This document shows positions 44,065 through 52,582 of a stretch of DNA of 64,000 nucleotides, piece after piece. This stretch comes from an uncultured Alistipes sp. (lineage in GTDB: Bacteria > Bacteroidota > Bacteroidia > Bacteroidales > Rikenellaceae): assembly GCA_944322005.1 (NCBI GenBank), contig CALUNL010000003.1:124001-188000 (forward strand), written 5' to 3'. The notes beneath the pieces were generated by a model. That model was not told where the DNA came from. It was given only the letters and a program-made list of their open reading frames with translations, and did no database searches. Position numbers and translations under genes: made by a program. Numbering within the stretch: the stretch's first letter is position 1; each line of letters opens with the position of its first letter.

Positions 44065-45078
44065 TCAGATGTTTTGGATATCGTTCTTGTCCGGCAGTTT
44101 CTTGAAACCCTCGCCGTATGTGTCATATGCATCCGTAACGACCACGAAGGCGCTCGGATCACACTCCTTTATGACCCGTTGCACGGGAGCGACCTCCTTG
44201 CGGGATATTACGAGGAATATCATCTCCTTGTCGTTGTGCGTATACATTCCGTTGGCCTTGATGTAGGTGGCGCTGCGGTCGAGCTCCTCCAGTATGAAGC
44301 GGCGCAGCTCCTCGCTGTGCATGTCGGTGATGATGAACAGCAGTTTGTCGTACGACGCACCGTCGATCACGTAGGCGATGACCCGCGATGCGACATATAT
44401 CGAGATCAAGGAGTAGAGGGACAAGAGCCAGCCATCGCCTTCACCGTCGGCAGCACCGACGCCGAATCCGATGACCACGAGACCCGAGAGCACCACGAGC
44501 GAATCGGCTATGAGCACCGCATTCGAGAACTTTATATGGCAGTACTTCTGGAGTATCATCGCCACGATGTCGGTTCCTCCTGTCGTGGCCTGCTGGCGCA
44601 CCACTATACCGACTCCGAGACCGATTATCACGGCTCCGACGATGCTCGTGAGCATGAGATGGTCAGACATGTCGATCGCACCTCCCAGGAGCTGCGAAGG
44701 ATCGAGGCTGTGCAACGCCTCCTCGTTCGGGTACGACAACCGGGACATAACGTTCATTGCACCCGGCGTATACATCGCCGCCACGACTGTGCGCGCGCCG
44801 AAATGGCGGCCGAACAGGATGAACGATATGATGAGCAGCGGGATGTCGAACATGTAGCCGAACGTTCCGACCTGCATCGACGGGAATATGTTGTGCAGCA
44901 CGATGCTGGCGCCGTACACGCCGCCGGGAACTATGTTGTACGGATTGATGAAGTATACGTATCCGGCAGCAAGAATCGTACAGCCGACGAATATCATCAC
45001 CCAGGACATCCACCAACGGAGCGAAAAAATAGGCTCCGTAAGTTTCTTCAGGTTTACTTTTTTCAGGTTCATGTTCAT
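44065..45078 (-). CDS. YitT-family membrane protein
   Basis: A 337-aa protein with five to six membrane helices in the first ~200 residues (from WMSWVMIFVGCTILAAGYVY on) and a C-terminal DUF2179 domain with the VISRKEVAPVQRVIKE segment. This is the YitT family; its transport role is not established. It is the first gene of an operon with miaB and ychF and has a perfect consensus promoter. Confidence 0.87.
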   Translation of the reverse strand: MNMNLKKVNLKKLTEPIFSLRWWMSWVMIFVGCTILAAGYVYFINPYNIVPGGVYGASIVLHNIFPSMQVGTFGYMFDIPLLIISFILFGRHFGARTVVAAMYTPGAMNVMSRLSYPNEEALHSLDPSQLLGGAIDMSDHLMLTSIVGAVIIGLGVGIVVRQQATTGGTDIVAMILQKYCHIKFSNAVLIADSLVVLSGLVVIGFGVGAADGEGDGWLLSLYSLISIYVASRVIAYVIDGASYDKLLFIITDMHSEELRRFILEELDRSATYIKANGMYTHNDKEMIFLVISRKEVAPVQRVIKECDPSAFVVVTDAYDTYGEGFKKLPDKNDIQNI

Positions 45079-45120
45079 ACTCCGTTCCGTTTTTATGCCG
45101 ATTGCCGAAATTCAATCCAA

Positions 45121-45152
45121 CAAAGGTAAGATTTTTGGTCGGAAACTACAAA
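45121..45152 (-). promoter_or_regulatory. Promoter of yitT-miaB-ychF
   Basis: On the - strand TTTG (45152-45149), 20 bases, then TACCTTTG (45128-45121), 43 bases before the yitT ATG. It is a full consensus match. Confidence 0.85.
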
Positions 45153-45365
45153 TGGCGCCCACCAAATTTTTACACCTGTTCCCCCAAATCCGGCTACGGG
45201 CATAGAGCTCCTATACCGCCGGCAATCTGCACGGGATATACCCGTCATTTTCCGCAAATTGGATTGGCATTTCAATAAAGGCAAAAACATCGGATGGCGC
45301 TTCGCCAGCATCCACCGTGACCAAACTTTTTCACGACTTACAATTAAAAAATATCACTTTTTTGT
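45153..45365. other. Intergenic region between divergent promoters
   Basis: The 321-base divergent gap 45079-45399 contains the yitT promoter, the plsY -7 element and a small inverted repeat (ACGGG/CCCGT near 45229-45244). I see no gene, terminator or riboswitch between them. Confidence 0.4.
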
Positions 45366-45373
45366 TATATTTG
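45366..45373 (+). promoter_or_regulatory. -7 element of plsY
   Basis: TATATTTG, 26 bases upstream of the plsY ATG. The -33 box is not clear. Confidence 0.5.
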
Positions 45374-45399
45374 CCACCGAATACGATTAAAAAATCGGT

Positions 45400-46092
45400 A
45401 TGATATTAACATACTACTGCATTGCAACTCTGTTCATAATCGCCTATCTGCTGGGATCGATTCCGAGTGCGGTATGGATCGGAAAACGATATTACGGAGT
45501 TGACATCCGCGAGCACGGAAGCAAAAATGCCGGGACGACAAACATGCTGCGAGTCCTCGGCAAAAGGGCTGCCATACCGGTATTCGTAATAGATTTTGTA
45601 AAGGGATTCGTCGCCGTCAGCATTATGTCGCTGATGCAATACGACGACAACATATCATCCATCTGGCTGATAAACCTCAAGATTGCGGCCGTATTCGTGA
45701 CGGTTATCGGGCACATATTCCCGATATTCGCCCATTTCAAGGGAGGCAAAGGCGTAGCCACCCTGATAGGTGCGGTGACCGGCATCCAGCCGAACATAGC
45801 GCTGTTCTGTTTCGGCGTATGGCTGCTTGTTTTCATGATCTCGCACTACGTGTCGCTGGCTTCTATAATCGCCGGCTGCGCTTTCCCGATATTCGTAACT
45901 ATATTCTCGGGCAGCATATACCGGCGCTACGGAGACACCTCCGTATCATTCATCGTATTCTCGATAGTAGTGGCCGTACTTCTCGTATGGACCCATCGCA
46001 AGAACATCGAACGGCTCATTGCCGGCACGGAGTCGAAGATATATATCTGGAAACCGCGAAAAGATAACAATACAACAAAAAAAAGTAACTGA
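45400..46092 (+). CDS. plsY: Glycerol-3-phosphate acyltransferase PlsY
   Basis: A 230-aa inner-membrane enzyme that transfers acyl from acyl-phosphate to glycerol-3-phosphate, the first step of phospholipid synthesis. The motifs GSIPSAVWIG, the REHGSKNAGTTNMLRVLGK block and HFKGGKGVATLIG (phosphate-binding) are present, with five or so membrane helices. It is followed by an acyl-CoA ligase gene 34 bases later. Confidence 0.95.
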   Translation: MILTYYCIATLFIIAYLLGSIPSAVWIGKRYYGVDIREHGSKNAGTTNMLRVLGKRAAIPVFVIDFVKGFVAVSIMSLMQYDDNISSIWLINLKIAAVFVTVIGHIFPIFAHFKGGKGVATLIGAVTGIQPNIALFCFGVWLLVFMISHYVSLASIIAGCAFPIFVTIFSGSIYRRYGDTSVSFIVFSIVVAVLLVWTHRKNIERLIAGTESKIYIWKPRKDNNTTKKSN

Positions 46093-46126
46093 TGCCGGGC
46101 ACACCGGAGAAAAACTAATTTGAAGT

Positions 46127-47824
46127 ATGTTAGAACAGAATCTGATTAAAATGTACGAGCAGAGCTTTCGCAGCCACCGCGAAATGTCTGCACTGACAGA
46201 CTATTTTACGGGTGAAACCTACTCGTATTACGGACTTGCAAAGGAGATTGCCAAAGTGCACATCCTGCTCGACGAGGCCGGAATCAAACCGAAAGACAAA
46301 ATCGCGCTCGTGGGACGCAACACCCCGCGCTGGTGCGTAGTATACCTGGCAACGATAACCTACGGTGCTGTAATCGTACCGATCCTTCAGGATTTCACGC
46401 CGAACGACATAACGCATATCGTAAACCACTCGGAGAGCAAGCTGCTGTTCCTGTCCGACTCGTACTGGGACAGCCTCGACGAAGAGGCAATGCCTAACGT
46501 AAAGGCCGTGCTCTCGATAACCGACTACCATGTCGTATTCGAGCGCAGCGGCAACTCTCTTACGAAGTGCATCAACAACATGACGGCGAACTACCGCAAG
46601 AAGTATCCGCGCGGTTTCACCGTAGACGACATACACTACCGTGAAGTGCCGAACGACCAGGTGATCCTGCTCAACTACACTTCCGGCACCACCGGATACT
46701 CGAAGGGCGTGATGCTGACGGTCAACAACCTCACCGGAAACGTAGTATATGCATCCTCCGTGCTTGACAAGTCGGGACACGCGTATTTCGCCAAAGGCAT
46801 GCGTTCGCTTTCGTTCCTTCCTCTTGCCCATGCATACGGGTGTGCATTCGACTTCCTTACGCCTATGGCGGTCGGAGGCCACACCACGTTGCTTGGAAAA
46901 ATTCCTTCGCCGAAGATTCTCGTGGAGGCCATGCAGGTTGTACGCCCGACAATCATCTGTTCCGTACCGCTGATTCTCGAAAAGGTATACCGCAAACAGA
47001 TTCAGCCTCTGCTTGAGAAGGGACCTATGAGCATCGCCATGAAGGTGCCTTTGCTCAACACTGCGATATACTCGACAATCCGCTCCAAGCTCATGGCTTC
47101 ATTCGGAGACAACGTCCGCCTGTTCATTGTCGGCGGTGCTCCGATGAATCAGGAGACAGAATCGTTCCTGCTCAAGATACACTTCCCTCTGACCGTAGGC
47201 TATGGAATGACCGAATGCGGCCCGCTCATCAGCTTCTCCGATGCACAGGAGTTCAAGCCAAGTTCGTGCGGAAAATACCTGAAGGGAATGCTCGAATGCA
47301 ATATCGACTCTGTAGACCCGCAGCATGTTCCAGGTGAGATCTTAATCCGCGGAGAGAATGTGATGAAGGGATACTACAAGAACGAAAAGGATACGAAAAA
47401 CGTCCTCGACAAGGAGGGATGGCTCCACACCGGAGACATGGGAACCATGGACGACGACGGAACCCTCTACATCAAGGGCCGCTGCAAGACCATGATTCTG
47501 ACATCGACAGGACAGAACATCTATCCGGAGCAGATAGAGGACAAGCTCAACAACCTGCCGCTTGTACTCGAATCGCTCGTACTCGAGCGCGACGGCAAGC
47601 TCTACGGACTGGTTGTGCCTGACTTCGAGCAGTGCGAGACACTGAAGATAGACAAGGCGGCGCTGGAGGCCACTATGAAGGAGAACCTCAAGCTCCTCAA
47701 CGAGCAGGTTGCTGCCTATGAAAGGCTCGTCTCCATCACCATCTATCCTACCGAATTCGAGAAGACGCCGAAACGAAGCATCAAGCGTTATCTCTACGAC
47801 GTGTCGAGACTCGGAATACATTAA
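46127..47824 (+). CDS. Long-chain acyl-CoA synthetase-like AMP-binding protein
   Basis: A 565-aa adenylate-forming enzyme. The P-loop NYTSGTTGYSKGV (about 183-195), GYGMTECGP and the TGDMGTMDDDGTLYIKGR hinge are intact, so activation of a carboxylate with ATP is expected, most likely a fatty acid to acyl-CoA. It follows plsY on the same strand and ends at a strong terminator, consistent with a shared role in lipid metabolism. The chain-length preference is not readable. Confidence 0.9.
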   Translation: MLEQNLIKMYEQSFRSHREMSALTDYFTGETYSYYGLAKEIAKVHILLDEAGIKPKDKIALVGRNTPRWCVVYLATITYGAVIVPILQDFTPNDITHIVNHSESKLLFLSDSYWDSLDEEAMPNVKAVLSITDYHVVFERSGNSLTKCINNMTANYRKKYPRGFTVDDIHYREVPNDQVILLNYTSGTTGYSKGVMLTVNNLTGNVVYASSVLDKSGHAYFAKGMRSLSFLPLAHAYGCAFDFLTPMAVGGHTTLLGKIPSPKILVEAMQVVRPTIICSVPLILEKVYRKQIQPLLEKGPMSIAMKVPLLNTAIYSTIRSKLMASFGDNVRLFIVGGAPMNQETESFLLKIHFPLTVGYGMTECGPLISFSDAQEFKPSSCGKYLKGMLECNIDSVDPQHVPGEILIRGENVMKGYYKNEKDTKNVLDKEGWLHTGDMGTMDDDGTLYIKGRCKTMILTSTGQNIYPEQIEDKLNNLPLVLESLVLERDGKLYGLVVPDFEQCETLKIDKAALEATMKENLKLLNEQVAAYERLVSITIYPTEFEKTPKRSIKRYLYDVSRLGIH

Positions 47825-47844
47825 TCGGGCATCGCCAATGACGT

Positions 47845-47876
47845 AAAAAGGCCGTACTTGCAGGTACGGCCTTTTT
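47845..47876 (+). terminator. Terminator of plsY-acyl-CoA ligase
   Basis: AAAAAGGCCGTAC pairs with GTACGGCCTTTTT around a short loop, ending in T5. It lies 21 bases after the ligase stop. Confidence 0.92.
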
Positions 47877-47911
47877 CGATATGCCATAACATGGTCTCAA
47901 CGGCAACAGGA

Positions 47912-47942
47912 GTTGTCCATCCGGAAAAAAAACGTAAATTTG
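47912..47942 (+). promoter_or_regulatory. Promoter of the LytS/LytTR pair
   Basis: GTTG (47912-47915), 19 bases, then TAAATTTG (47935-47942), 18 bases before the kinase ATG. Confidence 0.65.
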
Positions 47943-47960
47943 CATGTCACTCGAACCGAA

Positions 47961-49046
47961 ATGAAAAAAAAGGTCATCATAAGGAAGCAGAAGATTGGCG
48001 AAAATCTGTTATACTCGATAGTCTGGATAATCATATACCTCATTCCGATTATGAACTCCAGGCTGATATCGGAGCTGCACATCAACATCGGCAACCTGTT
48101 CACCGCATGGCTGAGAATCACGCCGTTTTTCATGCTGTTCCTGATACACAACCAGCTCCTTTCGCGCCTGCTCATAAAGAAGAAAAAATACCTGCTCTAT
48201 TTCTTCACATGCATAGCGCTGCTCGGGGTGACATTTGCCCTTATGGAGGTATACGAACGCAGCAATATTGAACTGGAAGACGGCATCGAATACATAGAAT
48301 CACGTCATGCATCGCTGACAGACCTCGAATGGTATTGGAACATCCTCCTCGGGCTCTTCATCTTCGGAATGAACATCGGCATAAAGATGATGTACAAATC
48401 CATGCAGGACGACGAGGACATGGAGATTCTCAAGAGGCAGACCATACAGGCCGAGATGTACTATCTGAAATACCAGATAAACCCCCACTTCTTCATGAAT
48501 ACGCTCAACAACATCCATGCGCTCATCGACATAAACAGCGACAGCGCCAAACAGTGCGTGCTCGAACTCTCGAGCATGATGCGGTATGTGGCGTACGACT
48601 CGGGAGGAGAGGAGATATCAATCAAGAAAGACATCGAGTTTATCGAAAACTACATAGAACTGATGCGGATACGCTATCCGGAGGATATCGACATACGCTT
48701 CGATTATCCGCGCAACCTGTCGAACAAGGTCGCCGTTCCGCCGCTGATATTCATCGTATTCGTGGAGAATGCATTCAAGCATGGAATAAGCTACAAACAG
48801 CCGTCATACATACACATCGTCATAAAATATTCGGAAGGCAAGGTTTCGGCATATTTCGAGAATTCCGTACATGGAGAATATCCGGGAAAAACGGGCGGCA
48901 TAGGCCTTGAGAATGTGCGCAAACGTCTCGAACTGATATACGGCAAACGCTATGAACTGAAGATCGACGATTCGGACAAGACAAAATATTGCGTTACGCT
49001 AACCATACCTACAATAAAAAATGACAATAAGATGCTTGGCAATTGA
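47961..49046 (+). CDS. LytS/YehU-type sensor histidine kinase
   Basis: A 361-aa membrane histidine kinase of the His_kinase (PF06580) group. Four membrane helices fill the first ~150 residues. The phosphoacceptor motif is YQINPHFFMNTLNN (His near residue 177), followed by an HATPase domain with FVENAFKHG and the GIGLENVRKRL box. No separate sensor domain is visible. I chose the ATG at 47961 because an upstream TTG at 47913 lies in the promoter. The stop lies 26 bases inside the response-regulator gene, so the pair is coupled. Confidence 0.9.
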   Translation: MKKKVIIRKQKIGENLLYSIVWIIIYLIPIMNSRLISELHINIGNLFTAWLRITPFFMLFLIHNQLLSRLLIKKKKYLLYFFTCIALLGVTFALMEVYERSNIELEDGIEYIESRHASLTDLEWYWNILLGLFIFGMNIGIKMMYKSMQDDEDMEILKRQTIQAEMYYLKYQINPHFFMNTLNNIHALIDINSDSAKQCVLELSSMMRYVAYDSGGEEISIKKDIEFIENYIELMRIRYPEDIDIRFDYPRNLSNKVAVPPLIFIVFVENAFKHGISYKQPSYIHIVIKYSEGKVSAYFENSVHGEYPGKTGGIGLENVRKRLELIYGKRYELKIDDSDKTKYCVTLTIPTIKNDNKMLGN

Positions 49047-49773
49047 CGACGAGCCGCTGGCCCTGCGTCAGATAACGTACTACATATCGAAAATCCCCTC
49101 TCTGGAACTGGCCGGCACCTTCAGCAACGCGACCGATGCGCAGATGTTTCTGGAATCGGAGAGTGTGGACCTCATATTCGTGGACATAAACATGCCCGAC
49201 CTCAACGGCGTAGACTTCGTCCGATCGCTCGTATCTCCGCCGATGGTGATATTCACTACGGCATACTCCGAATACGCCATAGAGGGGTTCAAGCTTGATG
49301 CAATCGATTACCTGCTCAAGCCATTCGGATTCGACGAGTTCGCCCGTTCGGTGAACAAGGCCTGCTCGCTGTACGAGCTGTTAAGCCTCAAGAAACAGTC
49401 GGAGAGCGACAACGGCGACGAAACGGTAGACGAAAGCTCCTCGTCGTCAGACAAGGAGTACATCTCCGTCAGGGCCGACCACAAGACGTCGCTTGTCAAG
49501 GTCTGCAACATAATATACCTCGAAAGCGAGGGCGAATACGTGCGCATGCACCTGAACGACGGCACGAAGATAGTCACGCTGTTCCGCCTAAAAAACATGG
49601 AGAGCACGCTTCCGCCGGAGATGTTCATGCGCGTTCACCGGTCGTACATCGTAAATCTCAAGTGCGTCACCGGATACACCAAAGGACGCATATTCCTCGA
49701 AAACGACGACTACGTGCCGATAGGCGAAAACTACAAGGAGGCATTCATAAAATACATCGAGAAGACAGTCTGA
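49021..49773 (+). CDS. LytTR-type response regulator
   Basis: A 250-aa response regulator. The receiver domain has Asp9/Asp10, the phosphoacceptor Asp55 (FVDINMPD), Thr79/80 and Lys100 (LLKPF). A serine-rich linker (about 137-148) leads to a C-terminal LytTR DNA-binding domain (LESEGEYVRMHL, RVHRSYIVNL). It is the partner of the overlapping kinase. Its targets are unknown. Confidence 0.93.
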   Translation: MTIRCLAIDDEPLALRQITYYISKIPSLELAGTFSNATDAQMFLESESVDLIFVDINMPDLNGVDFVRSLVSPPMVIFTTAYSEYAIEGFKLDAIDYLLKPFGFDEFARSVNKACSLYELLSLKKQSESDNGDETVDESSSSSDKEYISVRADHKTSLVKVCNIIYLESEGEYVRMHLNDGTKIVTLFRLKNMESTLPPEMFMRVHRSYIVNLKCVTGYTKGRIFLENDDYVPIGENYKEAFIKYIEKTV

Positions 49774-49804
49774 ACGGAATCGGATCGGAAGAACCGTCCG
49801 GCCG

Positions 49805-50254
49805 TCAGAAATTCGGGAATCCGGACATCGGGGAGTAGGCCCCGTCGCGGAACTCGTAGCAGAAGTGGTCGATGCCGTTGGTCAGGATGACATACCGCGC
49901 CCCGACCACCGAGTTGTAGCGAACGGCCTGCGACAGCACCGCCCGCGTTATCCTCACATCCGGAGCCTTGCATTCGACAAGCATCAGCGGCTTTCCGTCA
50001 CGCCCGATGACGACGATGTCGGCACGTTGCGGCTGCCCGTTCAGCATGACAGGATACTCCTGTGCCATGGATGTCGCCGGGACGCCGCATCCGGACTCGA
50101 GATATGCCATCACATGACGCCGCACATGTTCCTCGGGAGTATACAACAGATATTTTCCGCGCGACGCATCCCAGACATAATCCTGGCCGTTCCGCTTCGC
50201 CATACGCAACTCTGCCGCGGGAAATGTCAGTTTCGGATATCCGTGCTTCTCCAT
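49805..50254 (-). CDS. Orphan HsdR_N-domain protein
   Basis: A 149-aa protein resembling the N-terminal nuclease domain of type I restriction HsdR (HSDR_N_2). The PD-(D/E)XK core is visible as QRADIVV followed by LVECKAP. No helicase domain, HsdM or HsdS is nearby, so it is not a working type I system. Stand-alone copies are common in Bacteroidota and have no assigned role. The ATG at 50254 was chosen; a TTG two codons upstream is the alternative. Confidence 0.75.
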   Translation of the reverse strand: MEKHGYPKLTFPAAELRMAKRNGQDYVWDASRGKYLLYTPEEHVRRHVMAYLESGCGVPATSMAQEYPVMLNGQPQRADIVVIGRDGKPLMLVECKAPDVRITRAVLSQAVRYNSVVGARYVILTNGIDHFCYEFRDGAYSPMSGFPNF

Positions 50255-50269
50255 TTGCAAAAAAGTTAG

Positions 50270-50277
50270 TACCTTTG
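50270..50277 (+). promoter_or_regulatory. -7 element of the GH2-like gene
   Basis: TACCTTTG, giving a leader of about 80 bases before the ATG at 50362. The -33 box is weak. On the opposite strand a TATATTTG at 50351-50344 could drive the HsdR_N gene, so the two leaders would overlap. Confidence 0.5.
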
Positions 50278-50284
50278 TCTTGCA

Positions 50285-50337
50285 GGCTCCGCAACGGAGC
50301 CGGAATACACGTGCAGATTCACTGCCTGCAGCGTATT
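50285..50337 (+). other. Two hairpins in the leader of the GH2-like gene
   Basis: GGCTCCG (50285-50291) pairs perfectly with CGGAGCC (50295-50301) around CAA. A second stem AATAC..TGCAG (50304-50316) pairs with CTGCA..GTATT (50326-50337). There is no T run, so this is not a terminator for the + strand. Confidence 0.45.
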
Positions 50338-50361
50338 ACAAGACAAATATAGAAAATAATT

Positions 50362-51654
50362 ATGAGAAACATCACCCTGGCCATTGCCGCAATGTTCGCC
50401 GTCTGTGCGAACGCACAGGAGATACGCACCGCAGGCGTAGCTGTCGAACCCGTCCGCCAGAGCATAATACCATACAAGAATGCCGCGAGTGCGGCTGCCG
50501 GCGTGGAGAGCGAATCCCCGTATGTGGAGATTCTCGCCGAGGAGTGGACAAGGAAACATGACGGCGACGTCATTGAATACGCTTCGGATTTCACCGTGCC
50601 GCTGTCATGGCTCAACCGCAGCATCATCCTGCGCGTCGGCTCTTCGTCGGCCGCCTTTGAAGTGGTGGTTAACGGCAAAAGCGCCGGATACACGCCCGAC
50701 GGAGCGGTACCGCTCGAATTCAACCTCACGAAGCTCGTGCACGAAGGCAAGAACGCGCTGGTTCTGCGTCTGCTTAAGAGCGATGCGGCAAACGCCCTGC
50801 GCAGGGAGATGCCGGAGGGTATCGCCGACGTGAAGGTGATATGCCAGCCGTCATTGCGCATACGCGACATCGTATACGACACACGGCTCAACGCCGACAG
50901 GGACGGAATCGCCGAAATAGGGATAGCCGTCAAGTGCGATGCTCTGAACCCGAAGAGCTCAAGGCTTCACTACATCCTTACGGCGGGCGACTCACTTATT
51001 CTGGCCGAGGGTTTCCGTGACATAACCCTCGACATGCGCCGTGCTGACACCGTAAGTTTCTCCGCCAAGATACCGGCGGAGTTGCTGTGGAACGCAGAGA
51101 GACCGCAAATGCTCAAACTCGACATCACCAACCGCATCGATGGAAAGATTTCGGAGTGCATATGCCGCCGGCTCGGATTCCGTGCCGCAGACATGAAGGA
51201 CGGACAACTCGTCGTAAACGGCAAATCCGTAAAGTTGAATGCGACGGATTACGTGAAGGGCATGGCCCCCGAAAGTGCGGCCAAATCGGGATACAACTGC
51301 ATCCGCATCGTCAACGGCGATGTTCCGGAGTCATTCTACGACGCATGCGACCGTCTCGGGATATATGTAATCTCGTGCAGTGCAATCGACACCACCCGAT
51401 TCCCTGATTCGATTGCGAAGGGCGGGAACCCGACCAACGCGCCTGAATGGAAGGGGCTCTTCATCGGGCGCAACGAACAGAACTACGATTACGTTAAAGG
51501 TCATCCGTCGGTTATCGGATATGAAATCGGCAAAGGCCGTACGACAGGCATATGTACATATGAGTCATATCTGCGCATGAAGTCGCTCGAGAGGCGTCTG
51601 CCGGTACTCTATGAGGGTGTCGGAGAGGAGTGGTGCAGCGACAAATTAAAATAA
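50362..51654 (+). CDS. Truncated GH2-like protein, catalytic residues missing
   Basis: A 430-aa secreted protein (signal peptide to about ANAQ) built like a glycoside hydrolase family 2 enzyme but cut short. It has a jelly-roll sugar-binding domain (about 50-155), an Ig-like domain (about 160-270) and only the first part of the TIM barrel. The barrel entry NGKSVKLNATDY is recognisable. At the acid/base motif, where LacZ-type enzymes have HPSVI.WSLGNE, this protein reads HPSVIGYEIGKG, so the catalytic Asn-Glu is Lys-Gly. The protein stops before the nucleophile. The reading frame is otherwise open and clean, so it is probably a pseudoenzyme or binding protein, not a recent pseudogene. Confidence 0.75.
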   Translation: MRNITLAIAAMFAVCANAQEIRTAGVAVEPVRQSIIPYKNAASAAAGVESESPYVEILAEEWTRKHDGDVIEYASDFTVPLSWLNRSIILRVGSSSAAFEVVVNGKSAGYTPDGAVPLEFNLTKLVHEGKNALVLRLLKSDAANALRREMPEGIADVKVICQPSLRIRDIVYDTRLNADRDGIAEIGIAVKCDALNPKSSRLHYILTAGDSLILAEGFRDITLDMRRADTVSFSAKIPAELLWNAERPQMLKLDITNRIDGKISECICRRLGFRAADMKDGQLVVNGKSVKLNATDYVKGMAPESAAKSGYNCIRIVNGDVPESFYDACDRLGIYVISCSAIDTTRFPDSIAKGGNPTNAPEWKGLFIGRNEQNYDYVKGHPSVIGYEIGKGRTTGICTYESYLRMKSLERRLPVLYEGVGEEWCSDKLK

Positions 51655-51677
51655 TTACAAAAAATTTCGCCTGCAAA

Positions 51678-51709
51678 CTTGCACAGAAAAAACTTTATGC
51701 ATATCTTTG
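51678..51709 (+). promoter_or_regulatory. Promoter of tRNA-Lys
   Basis: CTTG (51678-51681), 20 bases, then TATCTTTG (51702-51709), about 53 bases before the tRNA. Confidence 0.65.
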
Positions 51710-51762
51710 CACTCGCAAAAAGGGATAAGACCTGCCAGACAGATTAAATCCCGACAAGCAAT

Positions 51763-51835
51763 GCCTCTTTAGCTCAGTTGGTAGAGCACGACACTCTTAA
51801 TGTTGGGGTCCAGGGTTCGAGCCCCTGAGGAGGTA
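51763..51835 (+). tRNA. tRNA-Lys(CTT)
   Basis: A 73-base cloverleaf starting GCCTCTTTAGCTCAGTTGG. The anticodon stem CGACA/TGTTG carries the loop CTCTTAA, giving anticodon CTT. The T-loop is TTCGAGC. The acceptor stem includes two G-U pairs. CCA is not encoded. Confidence 0.95.
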
Positions 51836-51841
51836 CAAAAG

Positions 51842-51867
51842 ACCGATGGTTATGCCATCGGTTTTTT
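51842..51867 (+). terminator. Terminator of tRNA-Lys
   Basis: ACCGATGG (51842-51849) pairs with CCATCGGT (51855-51862) and runs into T6. Confidence 0.9.
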
Positions 51868-51965
51868 GTTTTTACGACTCGGGAAGCGAGAACCCTGGAA
51901 ACGCCTCCCTCACAGGGCAGAATTGGCTATATATAGGCAGGCTCGGTTAAGAGCCGGACGACAAA

Positions 51966-51994
51966 AATAAAAAAGAGGGTTGCATAACCCTCTT
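51966..51994 (-). terminator. Terminator of the DUF3828 gene
   Basis: On the - strand AAGAGGGTT (51994-51986) pairs with AACCCTCTT (51981-51973) around ATGC, then a T-rich tract. It lies 22 bases after the stop at 52017. Confidence 0.88.
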
Positions 51995-52016
51995 AACACA
52001 ATACAACCCGAACAGC

Positions 52017-52526
52017 CTATTTTCCATATACGGAAGACAGAGATTCGATATCGTCTATCTTCCACTCGTTGCCCTCGAGTTTCATGCGGAGTACAATCTC
52101 CTTGTAACGTTTGTTGTAACTGTCCCAAAGGTAGACCTTGCGGATTTCAGGCCTGTCGGCATCGCTCTCTATGCGCAGGCTGTCGAGCGTGTGTCTGTCG
52201 CAATCCTGTGCCTCGAGGAAGGGGTCATAATCCAGTCCATCCTTATTGGAAAGATTCCGCAATTTGTTTCGCAGGCGTCTGGTAATATACCTCTCTTGCA
52301 CCGATTTCGTATCCGATGCGCTTCCGCAAAGCCACTCCGCCACATATTCCGCATAGAAACGGCGCAGGACATACGACGGAATATCCTCCGCCCCCTCCGG
52401 ACGAAGGTCGCGTTCATGCACTACCGGAACTCCGGTCAGACCGCCGTCTCCGACAGCGCCAGCCGACATGCAATATCCGCCAGTTGTCACACATGCCATA
52501 ACGGCCATCACAATAATCGTCCTCAT
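52017..52526 (-). CDS. Secreted DUF3828-like protein
   Basis: A 169-aa protein with an N-terminal hydrophobic signal (about residues 1-22, followed by MSAGAVG). The rest matches the DUF3828 pattern: an N-terminal helix (LRRFYAEYVAEWLCG), ITRRLRNKLRNL, and a C-terminal beta half ending WKIDDIESL. It is probably periplasmic, with no known function. It is monocistronic, with its own terminator, and lies 56 bases after the porX stop on the same strand. Confidence 0.7.
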   Translation of the reverse strand: MRTIIVMAVMACVTTGGYCMSAGAVGDGGLTGVPVVHERDLRPEGAEDIPSYVLRRFYAEYVAEWLCGSASDTKSVQERYITRRLRNKLRNLSNKDGLDYDPFLEAQDCDRHTLDSLRIESDADRPEIRKVYLWDSYNKRYKEIVLRMKLEGNEWKIDDIESLSSVYGK

Positions 52527-52582
52527 ATCTATCCTTATGTTTTATTTCGTAAGTTCCCTCCTCAACCGACGGCCGGACACAT

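Noticed and set aside
49805..50254. Active type I restriction-modification system
   Set aside because: Only a small HsdR N-terminal domain is present, without helicase, methylase or specificity genes.
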